Positions 35,861 to 44,138 of a stretch of DNA of 49,373 nt are shown here, in pieces. The notes under the pieces are model-generated. The model searched no databases, was not told the origin of the DNA, and worked only from the letters and a program-made list of their open reading frames with translations. Each line of letters opens with the position of its first letter. The stretch's first letter is position 1. A program made the translations under genes and the position numbers. Origin of the DNA: Pseudobutyrivibrio ruminis (GTDB taxonomy: Bacteria > Bacillota > Clostridia > Lachnospirales > Lachnospiraceae); assembly GCA_015057305.1 (NCBI GenBank), contig SVES01000021.1:3294-52666 (forward strand), given 5' to 3'.

Positions 35861-36562
35861 TTACCAAACAATATCATCAACGCTCTTTGGGTTATCGTTC
35901 ATTTTAATACTAGAAACTGTTCCTGATTTTACAGTTATGACTCTATCTGCCATTTCAGTCAGTGCATGATTATGGGTAATTACCACTACGGTTTTATGAT
36001 TGTTCTTGCAGGTTTTGTGTAAAAGCTTAAGCACTGCCCTACCTGTTTCATCATCAAGTGCTCCTGTAGGCTCATCACACAAAAGTAGCTTAGGGTTCTT
36101 TGCCAAAGCTCTTGCAATAGCAACTCTCTGTTGCTCCCCACCAGATAACTGAGCTGGAAAATTGTCCATTCTGTCCTTCAGTCCCACAGATGTAAGAATC
36201 TCCTGGGCATCAATAGGGTCATTACAAATCTGTGCAGCCAATTCAACATTTTCCTTTGCTGTTAAATTTCCTACCAGATTATAAAATTGAAATACAAAGC
36301 CCACATCAAACCTTCTGTAGCTGGTAAGCTCACGCATGCTATAGCCAGATATATCCCTATCTGCCAAATATACGCCCCCTGAGGTAAGAGTATCCATACC
36401 TCCAAGGATATTTAATATGGTAGTTTTGCCAGCCCCAGAAGCCCCTACAATAATGCAAAACTCCCCTTCTTCGATTTCAAAATTAACATCCTTAAGAGCC
36501 TCTATCTTCACATCACCTGTCTTATAAATCTTTCCAACATTTTTAAACTCAACAAATGCCAT
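35861..36562 (-). CDS. ABC transporter ATPase (MacB/LolD type)
   Basis: A 233-residue ATPase with Walker [10 protein letters not shown] (residues 40-48), Q-loop VFQFYNL, signature [15 protein letters not shown], Walker [13 protein letters not shown] and the switch histidine in VVITHN. Start chosen at ATG 36562, 8 nt after GGAGG; upstream in-frame ATGs fit the ribosome site less well. It partners the FtsX-like permease downstream. Confidence 0.95.
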   Translation of the reverse strand: MAFVEFKNVGKIYKTGDVKIEALKDVNFEIEEGEFCIIVGASGAGKTTILNILGGMDTLTSGGVYLADRDISGYSMRELTSYRRFDVGFVFQFYNLVGNLTAKENVELAAQICNDPIDAQEILTSVGLKDRMDNFPAQLSGGEQQRVAIARALAKNPKLLLCDEPTGALDDETGRAVLKLLHKTCKNNHKTVVVITHNHALTEMADRVITVKSGTVSSIKMNDNPKSVDDIVW

Positions 36563-36629
36563 CCACATCACCTCCATCATTAAATTGTGGAATTGTAAGC
36601 ACATACTACCATGAAATTGTGTTATAAAT

Positions 36630-36660
36630 AAGGAAATCCACCCTAAATTGGGTGGATTTC
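36630..36660 (-). terminator. Terminator of nfnAB
   Basis: Minus strand: GAAATCCACCC-AATTTA-GGGTGGATTTC, an 11-bp stem 17 nt after the nfnB stop, followed by CTTATTTATAAC. The stem is strong but the U-tract is weak. Confidence 0.7.
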
Positions 36661-36677
36661 AAAGTAATTGCTTTAAT

Positions 36678-38063
36678 TTATTTATTTTTGAAATATTCAT
36701 CAATAGCTGCCGCCGCTGTTTTTCCAGCACCCATTGCAAGAATAACTGTTGCAGCGCCTGTTACCGCATCACCACCAGCGTAAACGCCAGTCTTAGTTGT
36801 AGCGCCATCCTCTGTAGCAATTAGGCAGCCCTTCTTGTTTGTCTCAAGACCTGCTGTTGTGCTAGAAATAAGTGGATTTGGCGATGTACCAAGTGACATA
36901 ATCACTGTGTCACATTCGATTTCATATTCTGAGCCTGGGATTTCAACTGGTCTGCGACGTCCAGATGCATCTGGTTCACCAAGCTCCATCTTAATAATCC
37001 TGCATCCGCGAACGCTTCCCTCTTCGTTAACAAGAATCTCAACTGGATTCTGAAGAAGATCAAAGATGACGCCCTCCTCCTTAGCATGATGTACTTCTTC
37101 TGCTCTTGCAGGAAGCTCAGCCTCTGAACGACGATATACTACATGAACCTCTGCTCCAAGACGAAGTGCTGTACGGGCAGCATCCATCGCAACGTTACCG
37201 CCACCAACAACTACTACCTTCTTGCCGCGGGCAATTGGTGTATCATAGCCTTCCTTGAATGCCTTCATAAGGTTGTTTCTTGTAAGGAATTCGTTTGCTG
37301 AGAACACGCCGTTAGCCTGCTCACCAGGAATATGCATAAACATTGGAAGTCCAGCACCTGAACCGATAAATACAGCCTCAAAGCCTTCCTTTTCAATAAG
37401 CTCATCAATTGTAATTGAACGACCAATAATTACGTTCTTTTCAAACTTAACGCCAAGAGCCTTTACGTTTTCAACCTCAGCCTTTACTACCTTGTCCTTT
37501 GGAAGACGGAACTCTGGAATACCATAAACAAGTACTCCACCCATCTCATGAAGAGCCTCAAATACTGTAACATCATATCCAGCCTTTGCAAGGTCACCTG
37601 CTGCTGTAAGACCAGAAGGGCCTGAACCAATAACAGCAACCTTGTGTCCGTTAGGAGTAGATGTATTCTTAGGCTTGATTCCGTTTTCTCTAGCCCAGTC
37701 AGCTACAAATCTCTCAAGCTTTCCGATTGCAACTGCTTCCCCCTTGATACCACGGATACATTTGCCTTCGCACTGAGATTCCTGTGGGCAAACTCGTCCG
37801 CAAACTGCTGGAAGGGCTGAAGACTCTGAAATAATCTCATAAGCCTTCTCAAAATTGCGTTCCTTAACCTGCTCTATAAATGCAGGAATATTAATAGAAA
37901 CTGGGCAACCGCCTACACACATAGGCTTCTTGCAATTAAGGCAACGGCTTGCCTCAGCAACTGCCTCTTCTTCTGTATATCCTAAACATACCTCATCAAA
38001 GTTGGTAGCTCTAACCTTAGGGTCCTGCTCTGAAATAGGTACTCTAACCATCATATCTGCCAT
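36678..38063 (-). CDS. nfnB: NfnB: large subunit of NADH-dependent ferredoxin:NADP+ oxidoreductase (GltD-like)
   Basis: A 461-residue flavoprotein of the glutamate synthase small-subunit family. The N-terminal iron-sulfur region has CLNCKKPMCVGGCP and CGRVCPQESQCEGKC (two [4Fe-4S] clusters). Then come two dinucleotide-binding folds: GSGPSGLTAAGDLAKAGY (FAD) and VVVVGGGNVAMDAARTALR (NADPH). GltD homologues without a large GltB partner are ambiguous, but here the gene overlaps by one base a PyrK-like FAD/[2Fe-2S] subunit, the hallmark of NfnAB. That complex bifurcates electrons between ferredoxin, NADH and NADPH and makes NADPH in clostridia. The protein is often annotated gltA or gltD. Confidence 0.88.
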   Translation of the reverse strand: MADMMVRVPISEQDPKVRATNFDEVCLGYTEEEAVAEASRCLNCKKPMCVGGCPVSINIPAFIEQVKERNFEKAYEIISESSALPAVCGRVCPQESQCEGKCIRGIKGEAVAIGKLERFVADWARENGIKPKNTSTPNGHKVAVIGSGPSGLTAAGDLAKAGYDVTVFEALHEMGGVLVYGIPEFRLPKDKVVKAEVENVKALGVKFEKNVIIGRSITIDELIEKEGFEAVFIGSGAGLPMFMHIPGEQANGVFSANEFLTRNNLMKAFKEGYDTPIARGKKVVVVGGGNVAMDAARTALRLGAEVHVVYRRSEAELPARAEEVHHAKEEGVIFDLLQNPVEILVNEEGSVRGCRIIKMELGEPDASGRRRPVEIPGSEYEIECDTVIMSLGTSPNPLISSTTAGLETNKKGCLIATEDGATTKTGVYAGGDAVTGAATVILAMGAGKTAAAAIDEYFKNK

Positions 38064-38953
38064 TATTTGTCACCTCCGCAATTTCCGCATCCGCCGTGGT
38101 GTGTATCGCCCTCCTGAAGCTTAAGGAGTGCTCTACCTTCCTCTGTCTTGTACTGACGGCTTCTAGCCATAGCCTGATCAAAATCAACTAAGTGGCCATC
38201 AAACTCAGGACCATCTACGCAAGCAAACTTAACCTCATCACCAACAACAAGACGGCAAGCTCCACACATACCAGTTCCATCAACCATGATTGGGTTCATG
38301 GAAACTACTGTAGGAATACCCAGTTCCTTTGTAAGGAGGCATACAAATTTCATCATAATCATAGGACCGATTGCTACACAGTGGTCATATCTCTTACCCT
38401 CATCCCAAAGTGCTTGAAGCTGCTGACAACCATTTCCGTGGAATCCATAGCTTCCATCATCTGTGGCAAGATAAAGTTCTGTGGCCACCTGTCTCATTTC
38501 ATCCTCATAGAAAAGAATGTCCTTTGAACGAGCGCCTATAATAACTGTAGAATCAATACCATGTTCCTTTAGCCATTTAACCTGAGGATAAACTGGTGCT
38601 GTACCAACACCACCTGCTATGAAAATGATATTTTTCTTTTTTGTCTCCTCAAGATTTTCTTCTATACATAGCTCTGATGGCTGACCAAGTGGACCAACAA
38701 AATCATCAAAGGCATCTCCCACATTAAGAAGTGCCATTCTTTCAGTAGATGCTCCAACTGTCTGAAATACAATTGTAACTGTCCCCTCAGCTCTATCATA
38801 ATCACAAATAGTAAGAGGAATACGTTCTCCTTCCTCATCAATTTTTACAATGATAAATTGTCCAGGCAAACAACCTGCTGCTACACGAGGCGCTTTGACA
38901 ACCATAAGGAAAATCTTATCAGAAAGCTTTTCCTTTTTTAAGATTGAATACAT
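38063..38953 (-). CDS. nfnA: NfnA: small subunit of ferredoxin:NADP+ transhydrogenase
   Basis: A 296-residue PyrK-like flavoprotein that carries FAD, NAD(H) and a [2Fe-2S] cluster. The NAD fold begins IIFIAGGVGTAPVYPQVKWL. The cluster segment reads VDGTGMCGACRL then FACVDGPEFDG: three cysteines, plus an aspartate where PyrK has the first cysteine. Known NfnA proteins bind their cluster with one Asp and three Cys, which supports Nfn over dihydroorotate dehydrogenase. The last residues form an extra THHGGCGNCGGDK tail that could bind metal. A consensus promoter lies 37 nt upstream, and the TAA overlaps the nfnB ATG. Confidence 0.9.
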   Translation of the reverse strand: MYSILKKEKLSDKIFLMVVKAPRVAAGCLPGQFIIVKIDEEGERIPLTICDYDRAEGTVTIVFQTVGASTERMALLNVGDAFDDFVGPLGQPSELCIEENLEETKKKNIIFIAGGVGTAPVYPQVKWLKEHGIDSTVIIGARSKDILFYEDEMRQVATELYLATDDGSYGFHGNGCQQLQALWDEGKRYDHCVAIGPMIMMKFVCLLTKELGIPTVVSMNPIMVDGTGMCGACRLVVGDEVKFACVDGPEFDGHLVDFDQAMARSRQYKTEEGRALLKLQEGDTHHGGCGNCGGDK

Positions 38954-38989
38954 AAATTAGACTCCTTCCCTATCTTCCTTTAATCAGGT

Positions 38990-39018
38990 ATTATATCTTT
39001 TTACTTTAGCATTGTAAA
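38990..39018 (-). promoter_or_regulatory. Promoter of nfnAB
   Basis: Minus strand: TTTACA (39018-39013), exactly 17 nt, TATAAT (38995-38990), with the AAGGAG ribosome site 30 nt further on. Confidence 0.85.
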
Positions 39019-39042
39019 GTGTTAAATTAATCAATTACTAAT

Positions 39043-39079
39043 AAATAGCCTCTAGTTTTTTTATTACTAGAGGCTATTT
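39043..39079 (-). terminator. Terminator after the COG0523 GTPase pair
   Basis: A perfect 14-bp stem, AAATAGCCTCTAGT with ACTAGAGGCTATTT, 10 nt after the gene's stop. On the minus strand ATTTATTAG follows, so the U-tract is short. Confidence 0.7.
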
Positions 39080-39088
39080 AAAAAACTT

Positions 39089-40045
39089 TTAACTAAAATA
39101 AACCAACTCATCCTCAGGCTTTTCAGTTGCTTCAACACTGACTGGATAAAGCACCGGTCCCTTACCCTTGTATTCCTTAGCGAACTCAACCTTTATCTGA
39201 GCTGTGATATCAATCCAGCTTCTATGACCTAATGTACTTGCTTTGTCCCATTTACATTTCATACCCAGGAATTGAATATCTTCAACGCAACAAGTCATAG
39301 CAAAACGTCCTGGAATAAACACATCACGGCGAAGCTTTCCATCATTAGGATTGTATACAAGACCTGTAAAATGAACCTTCTTGCCATCATATTTCTTAGG
39401 TGTCTCCATGCAATCCATAAACCAAAGAGCGTAATCAGCATCTGTGATTTCTATCACATCAGCATTAATATCAAATGGAAGCTCCTCTGGAGAATCATCA
39501 ATAGAACCATCTGCCCTTTCGTATACAATCTGAGCTGGTCTGTTCATAGATTTAATCTGACCGCGGAACTTAGTCTTTGGTGTTGCATCTGTACATCTGT
39601 TGAAGATGACTACCTCAGCCTTAAACAGCTGTTCCATCATCATGGTACGCATATTATTAAGGTAGTTTTCAAATGTGGTAGCATCAACAGTTGCAAGGGA
39701 CTGGGCTGGTACCCAACCCTCTGGAAGCTGTTCATCATATATGTGATCCACGCCCCAAGTACCATTGTACTCAAGGAAAATAACATCTGGATCGAATTCC
39801 TTTTGAATTCTGTTAAGGTTCTCTAGATTGAAATCTTCTTCGTTTTCAATCATTGTAACCTTAGCATTAACTGTCTTAAGCTTCTCGATGTCGTATTCAA
39901 CATCTCCATCCTCACATGCAATAATGAGGATTTTATCATCACCACCCTGGGTGAAATCATTTTCAAACAAAGTCTCCTGGATAAGGGTAGTTTTTCCACT
40001 ATCCATAAATCCAGTGAAGACGTAAACTGGTATATCCTTTGCCAT
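39089..40045 (-). CDS. COG0523/CobW-like GTPase fused to a DUF1980 (YcgQ C-terminal)-like domain
   Basis: A 318-residue protein. Residues 1-200 form a G3E-type P-loop GTPase with Walker A GFMDSGKTT (12-20) and an IIACEDGD segment, but without the GCxCC metal-binding motif of canonical COG0523 metallochaperones. Residues about 215-318 (VHFTGLVYNP, FAMTCCVEDIQFLGM, WIDITAQIKVEF) resemble the C-terminal domain of YcgQ/TIGR03943 proteins, partners in zinc-linked COG0523-permease modules. Start chosen at ATG 40045 with AAAGGA upstream; the frame also opens to 40090, inside a hairpin. It follows a canonical His-rich COG0523 gene. A zinc or metal homeostasis role is inferred. The family calls are by eye. 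Confidence 0.7.
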   Translation of the reverse strand: MAKDIPVYVFTGFMDSGKTTLIQETLFENDFTQGGDDKILIIACEDGDVEYDIEKLKTVNAKVTMIENEEDFNLENLNRIQKEFDPDVIFLEYNGTWGVDHIYDEQLPEGWVPAQSLATVDATTFENYLNNMRTMMMEQLFKAEVVIFNRCTDATPKTKFRGQIKSMNRPAQIVYERADGSIDDSPEELPFDINADVIEITDADYALWFMDCMETPKKYDGKKVHFTGLVYNPNDGKLRRDVFIPGRFAMTCCVEDIQFLGMKCKWDKASTLGHRSWIDITAQIKVEFAKEYKGKGPVLYPVSVEATEKPEDELVYFS

Positions 40046-40078
40046 ATTTTTTTCCTTTATTATTAAATTCCGATAATG

Positions 40079-40159
40079 AAGAACTGCCATTTAAAATTGC
40101 CTTTGGCAATAGGCAGTTCTGGGCAATCATTTTCAGATAAAATCTATCTGAAAATGATT
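40079..40159 (-). repeat. Two-hairpin intercistronic element, copy B
   Basis: On the minus strand a perfect 15-bp hairpin, AATCATTTTCAGATA with its complement (40159-40145 and 40139-40125), starts at the stop codon of the His-rich COG0523 gene. After a short CCAG linker there is a second hairpin with arms AGAACTGCC/GGCAGTTCT (40088-40080 and 40120-40112) around a nested ATTGCC-AAA-GGCAAT (40110-40096). It matches copy A at 35777-35858 in order, spacing, linker, nested hairpin and location just before the next gene. Confidence 0.8.
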
Positions 40160-41297
40160 ACATTCCGAAAATCTCTTCAATCTTGTGCTCGTCAATATCA
40201 GCACCAATAACTACAAGACGTCCTGTGTAATCTGGCTCACCGCTTCTTAATTCGTACTCGCCATCAACGAAGTCGAAGTAAATCCAACCACCGTTAACAT
40301 CCTCAACCATACCCTTTGAACGGATAATTGTTCCATAATCATTTGTATTAGCAAATGCCTTCATAGCATTTTCGATAGTAGACTTTTCGAACTTGTGAGG
40401 TGTTTCCTTGCCCCATGTAGTAAATACATCATCTGCATGATGGTGATGATGATGCTCATGGTCGTGATCATGACAACCGCATGTGCAATTCTCGCCATGC
40501 TCATGATGATGCTCGTGTTCATGCTCCTCGTGGTCGTGGTCGTGATGATGCTCGTGCTCATGCTCCTCGTGGTCGTGGTCATGATGATGCTCGTGCTCAT
40601 GCTCCTCGTGGTCATGATCATGATGATGTTCGTGCTCATGCTCTTCCTCTTCATGCTCATGAGCCTCCTCTGCAAGATGCTTCATTTCTGATGCAAGATT
40701 ATCCTGTCCTTCCATAACTGAAAGAAGCTTCTCACCTGAGATTTCATCCCAAGGGGTTGTAATAATAGCAGCCTTTGGATTAAGCTTCTGAATCTGCTTA
40801 ACGCAGAACTCAAGCTGATCCTCTGTAGCAGTCTGTGAACGTGATAATACTACTGTTGTAGCAAACTCAATCTGGTTGTTAAAGAACTCGCCAAAAGCCT
40901 TCATCTGCTTAGAAGCCTTAAGAGCATTAACAACTGTAACTAGACCTGTAAGCTTAACATCAGCTGATTCCTCAAGCTTAATAACTGATGTCATAACATC
41001 TGAAAGCTTACCAACACCTGATGGCTCAATAAGGATTCTGTCTGGATTAAACTTCTCAAGAACTTCGTGAAGATTCTTGTCAAAATCACCAACAAGTGAG
41101 CAGCAGATACATCCAGAGTTCATCTCTGAAATAGTAATACCAGCATCCTTAAGGAAACCGCCATCGATACCTACCTCACCAAATTCGTTTTCAATAAGAA
41201 CTACCTTCTCACCCTTGTATGCTTCCTCAAGCATCTTTTTAATATAAGTAGTCTTACCTGCACCTAAAAAACCTGAAATTATATCAATCTTTGTCAT
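40158..41297 (-). CDS. His-rich COG0523/CobW-type metallochaperone GTPase
   Basis: A 379-residue G3E GTPase: Walker A GFLGAGKTT (residues 9-17), the zinc-binding motif GCICC (62-66), then LIEPSGVG, and a C-terminal CobW_C domain (about 290-379). Residues 213-287 are almost all His, Asp and Glu, with a 13-residue unit (EEHEHEHHHDHDH) repeated about 3.5 times and a CTCGC group inside. Proteins of this type (ZagA/YciC, ZNG1-like) deliver or store zinc and other divalent metals. It is the first of two COG0523 genes in one operon. No clear Zur box was identified by eye upstream. Confidence 0.92.
   Translation of the reverse strand: MTKIDIISGFLGAGKTTYIKKMLEEAYKGEKVVLIENEFGEVGIDGGFLKDAGITISEMNSGCICCSLVGDFDKNLHEVLEKFNPDRILIEPSGVGKLSDVMTSVIKLEESADVKLTGLVTVVNALKASKQMKAFGEFFNNQIEFATTVVLSRSQTATEDQLEFCVKQIQKLNPKAAIITTPWDEISGEKLLSVMEGQDNLASEMKHLAEEAHEHEEEEHEHEHHHDHDHEEHEHEHHHDHDHEEHEHEHHHDHDHEEHEHEHHHEHGENCTCGCHDHDHEHHHHHHADDVFTTWGKETPHKFEKSTIENAMKAFANTNDYGTIIRSKGMVEDVNGGWIYFDFVDGEYELRSGEPDYTGRLVVIGADIDEHKIEEIFGM
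40437..40661 (-). repeat. Coding tandem repeat (39-nt unit) of the His/Asp/Glu tract
   Basis: The DNA for residues 213-287 of the COG0523 protein consists of a 39-nt unit repeated about 3.5 times (about 40500-40650) plus shorter His runs. Copies differ by a few silent changes, so the tract could expand or contract by slippage in 13-residue steps. Confidence 0.75.
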
Positions 41298-41592
41298 AAT
41301 GTAACCTTCCTTCCAAAGAATATTTTATTATCTAAACAACTAGTAATTCTAACACACTCTTGTAAAAAGTGCTACATTAATAGTGTATAAATTGTACGCA
41401 ATTTAATTTATCTTTTGAGTAAATATTACATGGCCACCACCTTGGATAAACCACTTCATTTTTTGGACACAAATTGTTCATTGGAAAATAGGTCTGTACT
41501 CACATAGAATATAAGTGGAAGGTTATTATCATTAATTTTTTATGGGAAAATCAAAGGATTTCAAATTATAACATTTCGTAGGAGAGTAAATT
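41298..41592. other. Divergent gap between COG0523 operon and EAL gene
   Basis: 295 bp without a gene. Both flanking genes must start transcription here. On the minus strand TAGCAC and TAGAAT are 17 nt apart (around 41346-41374). On the plus strand the GTAGGAGAG ribosome site precedes ATG 41593, with A/T-rich sequence and no clear -35/-10 pair. No terminator or other element is seen. Confidence 0.4.
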
Positions 41593-43485
41593 ATGTGGGA
41601 TTACAGTTTTGCCATACCAAGCCTTTTAATACTTGGACTTCTGATGTCTAACTATTTTTTGCTCAAACGACTTCCCCTTAGAGTTAACAGAAGCTTCGTG
41701 GATTTGTTAATCATTGAAGCCGTGGTAATATCTACCGATATTATTTCCAGCTGGGCATGTGAAGAATATAGGGATTTACCTAGAATTATTGTAATACTAA
41801 CAAACATGGTTTTCTTTATCTTCTTTGCAATCAGAGGGCATGCATTCTTTGCTTTTACATGTAGTATTTTAGGTCTCAATCCTGCTGAAAACAAGCTAAG
41901 GACCTTTATGTGCCAGCTTCCGTTAATAATCAATGAACTAGTTATTATTTCTTCAACATGGACTAAAGCTATATTTTTTATAGATGATAGTGGCTATCAT
42001 CGTGGAAAATACTACATGTTAACTATATTTATATTTTTCTTCTACATATTTTTTAGTGCTTATGCGGCGGTACTGTTTCGCAAAAATATAAAAAGAATCC
42101 GTGAAGTGTATGCCATTGCCATTTATCTTATTTTTCTTTGCATTGGTCTAATCTGTAGAACATTTATTCCACGCTTTCTTTTGATGGATACATTTTGTAT
42201 CATGGCGATTTTAACAATCACCCTGGTATTTATGAACCCGGATTTTTACATTGATATAAGGACAAGACTATTTAATACTGAAGGTATTAGGGCATACCTA
42301 AACGAAATGAATCCAAAAAAACATTCTGTGATTGCTGCATTTGTTATAAACCATTATGAGGAAGTGGTAGAAATTTACGGCAGAAAACAAATGGACAAAG
42401 GTTTAGGATTAATCGGCTTCTATTTAAGAAAGAATTTTCCTGACACCCTTCTATTCTATTATCGTTCTGGTAGATTCATTATTATTGCAAAACCAGAAGA
42501 TGACATGGATGAGATTTTGGAGAAGATTGAAAATAGATTCCGCATGCCTTGGACCTCAGATGACACTGAGCTCTACTTAAATGTAAGCTGTGCCAAAATT
42601 AATTGTAACTGCACAAGATATCCTTCAGATGCTATATTAAATGTGCTGGCTAATGCCTTAGAATTTGTCAGCAATACAGAAAATGAAACTTATATAATTA
42701 ACGAAAATCAATTTGAAGCCAGTGAAGATTCCATTACTGTAAAAAGAGCTTTGGAAAAGGCAATCGAAAACAATTCTGTCGAAATATTCCTGCAACCTAT
42801 TGTGGATGCTCATACCTATGACCTGGTGGGTGCAGAAAGCCTATGTAGAATCAGAGATGATTCAGGAAATATCATCCCTCCAGGCAAATTTATTTCTATC
42901 GCTGAAAACAACGGCAGAATTAATCAATTGGGTGAACAGGTATTTGAAAACACCTGCAAATTTATCAGTCAAAACAACCTATCAACCTTTGGTATGCAAT
43001 GGATTAATGTAAATCTTTCCACCGCACAGTTCATGAAAAATGACTTGGCACATACCTTTGAAAATTTTACAAAGGCCTACAAAGTCAACCCGGCCGAAAT
43101 ACATTTAGAGATTACTGAAGCTGCAATTATTGACGAATCCATTATGAAAAGTCAAATTCAAGAGATTCAAAAAATCGGTTTTGTCTTTGCCCTTGATGAC
43201 TATGGAACAGGCTACTCAAATGCCAGCCGCCTAAAGCATTTCCCATTTATCAATGTAAAGATTGATATGAGTCTCGTTTGGGATTACTGTGCTGCACCTG
43301 ACCAAATGCTTCCAATGCTAATTGAAACACTAAAAAGCAATGGCTACAGCATCACTGCTGAAGGAATTGAAACCATTGAAATGGCAAAGGCCATGACAGA
43401 AATTGGTTGCGATTACCTACAAGGCTGGTACTTCTCAAAACCAATACCACCAGATGAATTTATAGCAAAATACAAGAAAAGCTAG
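41593..43485 (+). CDS. Membrane c-di-GMP phosphodiesterase (EAL) with degenerate GGDEF domain
   Basis: A 630-residue protein. About seven membrane helices occupy residues 5-215. A GGDEF-like domain spans about 240-385, but its signature is RSGRF (291-295), so it should not make c-di-GMP. The EAL domain (about 385-630) has ESL for EAL (Glu415), Asn473, Glu506, the Asp535-Asp536 pair in ALDDYGTGYS, Lys556, Glu590 and Gln610 in QGWYFSKP. All metal-binding and catalytic positions seem kept, so it should hydrolyse c-di-GMP. The membrane part may sense a ligand. Confidence 0.93.
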   Translation: MWDYSFAIPSLLILGLLMSNYFLLKRLPLRVNRSFVDLLIIEAVVISTDIISSWACEEYRDLPRIIVILTNMVFFIFFAIRGHAFFAFTCSILGLNPAENKLRTFMCQLPLIINELVIISSTWTKAIFFIDDSGYHRGKYYMLTIFIFFFYIFFSAYAAVLFRKNIKRIREVYAIAIYLIFLCIGLICRTFIPRFLLMDTFCIMAILTITLVFMNPDFYIDIRTRLFNTEGIRAYLNEMNPKKHSVIAAFVINHYEEVVEIYGRKQMDKGLGLIGFYLRKNFPDTLLFYYRSGRFIIIAKPEDDMDEILEKIENRFRMPWTSDDTELYLNVSCAKINCNCTRYPSDAILNVLANALEFVSNTENETYIINENQFEASEDSITVKRALEKAIENNSVEIFLQPIVDAHTYDLVGAESLCRIRDDSGNIIPPGKFISIAENNGRINQLGEQVFENTCKFISQNNLSTFGMQWINVNLSTAQFMKNDLAHTFENFTKAYKVNPAEIHLEITEAAIIDESIMKSQIQEIQKIGFVFALDDYGTGYSNASRLKHFPFINVKIDMSLVWDYCAAPDQMLPMLIETLKSNGYSITAEGIETIEMAKAMTEIGCDYLQGWYFSKPIPPDEFIAKYKKS

Positions 43486-43502
43486 CGATTTGCTAGCTTT
43501 TC
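43476..43502. terminator. Terminator between EAL gene and phosphatase gene
   Basis: GAAAAGCTAGC-GATTT-GCTAGCTTTTC, an 11-bp stem that overlaps the EAL stop codon, then TAATTATATTT on the plus strand. The near-symmetric A- and T-rich sides suit both converging genes. Confidence 0.75.
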
Positions 43503-43505
43503 TAA

Positions 43506-43964
43506 TTATATTTCATATCCTAAATGCTTTAGCAATCCTTTACAGCCATTTACTACATCTTCATAGCAAACATCAAACTTTCTTGTATACCAAGGATCAT
43601 CTATATCTCTTGGCCTATCAGTAAAATCTAACAGTCTGTAGATTTTATTATCCCTGTCCTCACCAAACTCATATCTGAGGTCACGCATGTTTTCTGCGTC
43701 CATTCCAATGATATAGTCAAAATCCCTATACTCATCCTTTTTGATATGGCGCGCTCCATATCCACTACAATCTATCCCCTTGCCATTTAACAGCTGCCTA
43801 ACTGGCGGATACACTGGATTTCCAATTTCTTCATAGGTCATAGCAGCGCAGTCTATATAAAACTCCTCCGCTAACCCGCTCTTTTCAACCATATCTTGCA
43901 TAACATATTTTGCCATCGGTGAGCGACAAATGCTGCCGTGGCAAACGAATAAAATCTTTATCAT
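43506..43964 (-). CDS. Low-molecular-weight protein tyrosine phosphatase
   Basis: A 152-residue phosphatase. VCHGSICRSP at the N-terminus gives the C-x5-R P-loop with Cys8 and Arg14, and DPWYTRKFD near residue 122 gives the general-acid aspartate loop. Some relatives are arginine phosphatases, but the P-loop here does not decide this. It stands alone at the left border of the integrated element; its promoter must lie within the 174 bp before the integrase gene. Confidence 0.95.
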   Translation of the reverse strand: MIKILFVCHGSICRSPMAKYVMQDMVEKSGLAEEFYIDCAAMTYEEIGNPVYPPVRQLLNGKGIDCSGYGARHIKKDEYRDFDYIIGMDAENMRDLRYEFGEDRDNKIYRLLDFTDRPRDIDDPWYTRKFDVCYEDVVNGCKGLLKHLGYEI

Positions 43965-44040
43965 CTTAGTAAAAAACCTCTATTTCTGCGTGTTTACTGG
44001 CTTTAAGCCTATTTTTGTCCAACGTGTTTTTCTCATTTTC

Positions 44041-44072
44041 GTGGCAATCCTTGGCAATATTTGGCATATTTT
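44041..44072. repeat. Three 10-nt phased TGGCA(A/T) repeats next to int
   Basis: Plus strand: TGGCAATCCT, TGGCAATATT and TGGCATATTT follow without a gap, then TGACCG in the next phase. They lie between the int terminator and the phosphatase gene, where Tn916-type elements have direct repeats for the N-terminal arm-binding domain of Int. A binding role is inferred. Confidence 0.5.
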
Positions 44073-44084
44073 GACCGACAAAAG

Positions 44085-44122
44085 GTGCAAAAAAAGGTGC
44101 AAATCGTTCTGACTTGCACCTC
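44085..44122 (-). terminator. Terminator of the integrase gene
   Basis: Minus strand: AGGTGCAA with TTGCACCT (stem of 8 bp, loop of about 11), then a run of Ts and a second GCACCTTTT. It lies about 20 nt after the int stop codon. Confidence 0.8.
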
Positions 44123-44138
44123 GACTTTTTTAAGCCAT

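Noticed and set aside
36678-38063. Glutamate synthase small subunit (GltD)
   Set aside because: Homologous, but no large subunit is nearby and the 1-nt overlap with a PyrK-like subunit carrying an Asp/Cys3 cluster site fits NfnAB better.
40361-40717. Several long alternative frames and a repetitive pattern that might suggest a CRISPR array
   Set aside because: They are shadows of the His/Asp/Glu repeat in the COG0523 gene; there are no unique spacers and the unit stays in frame.
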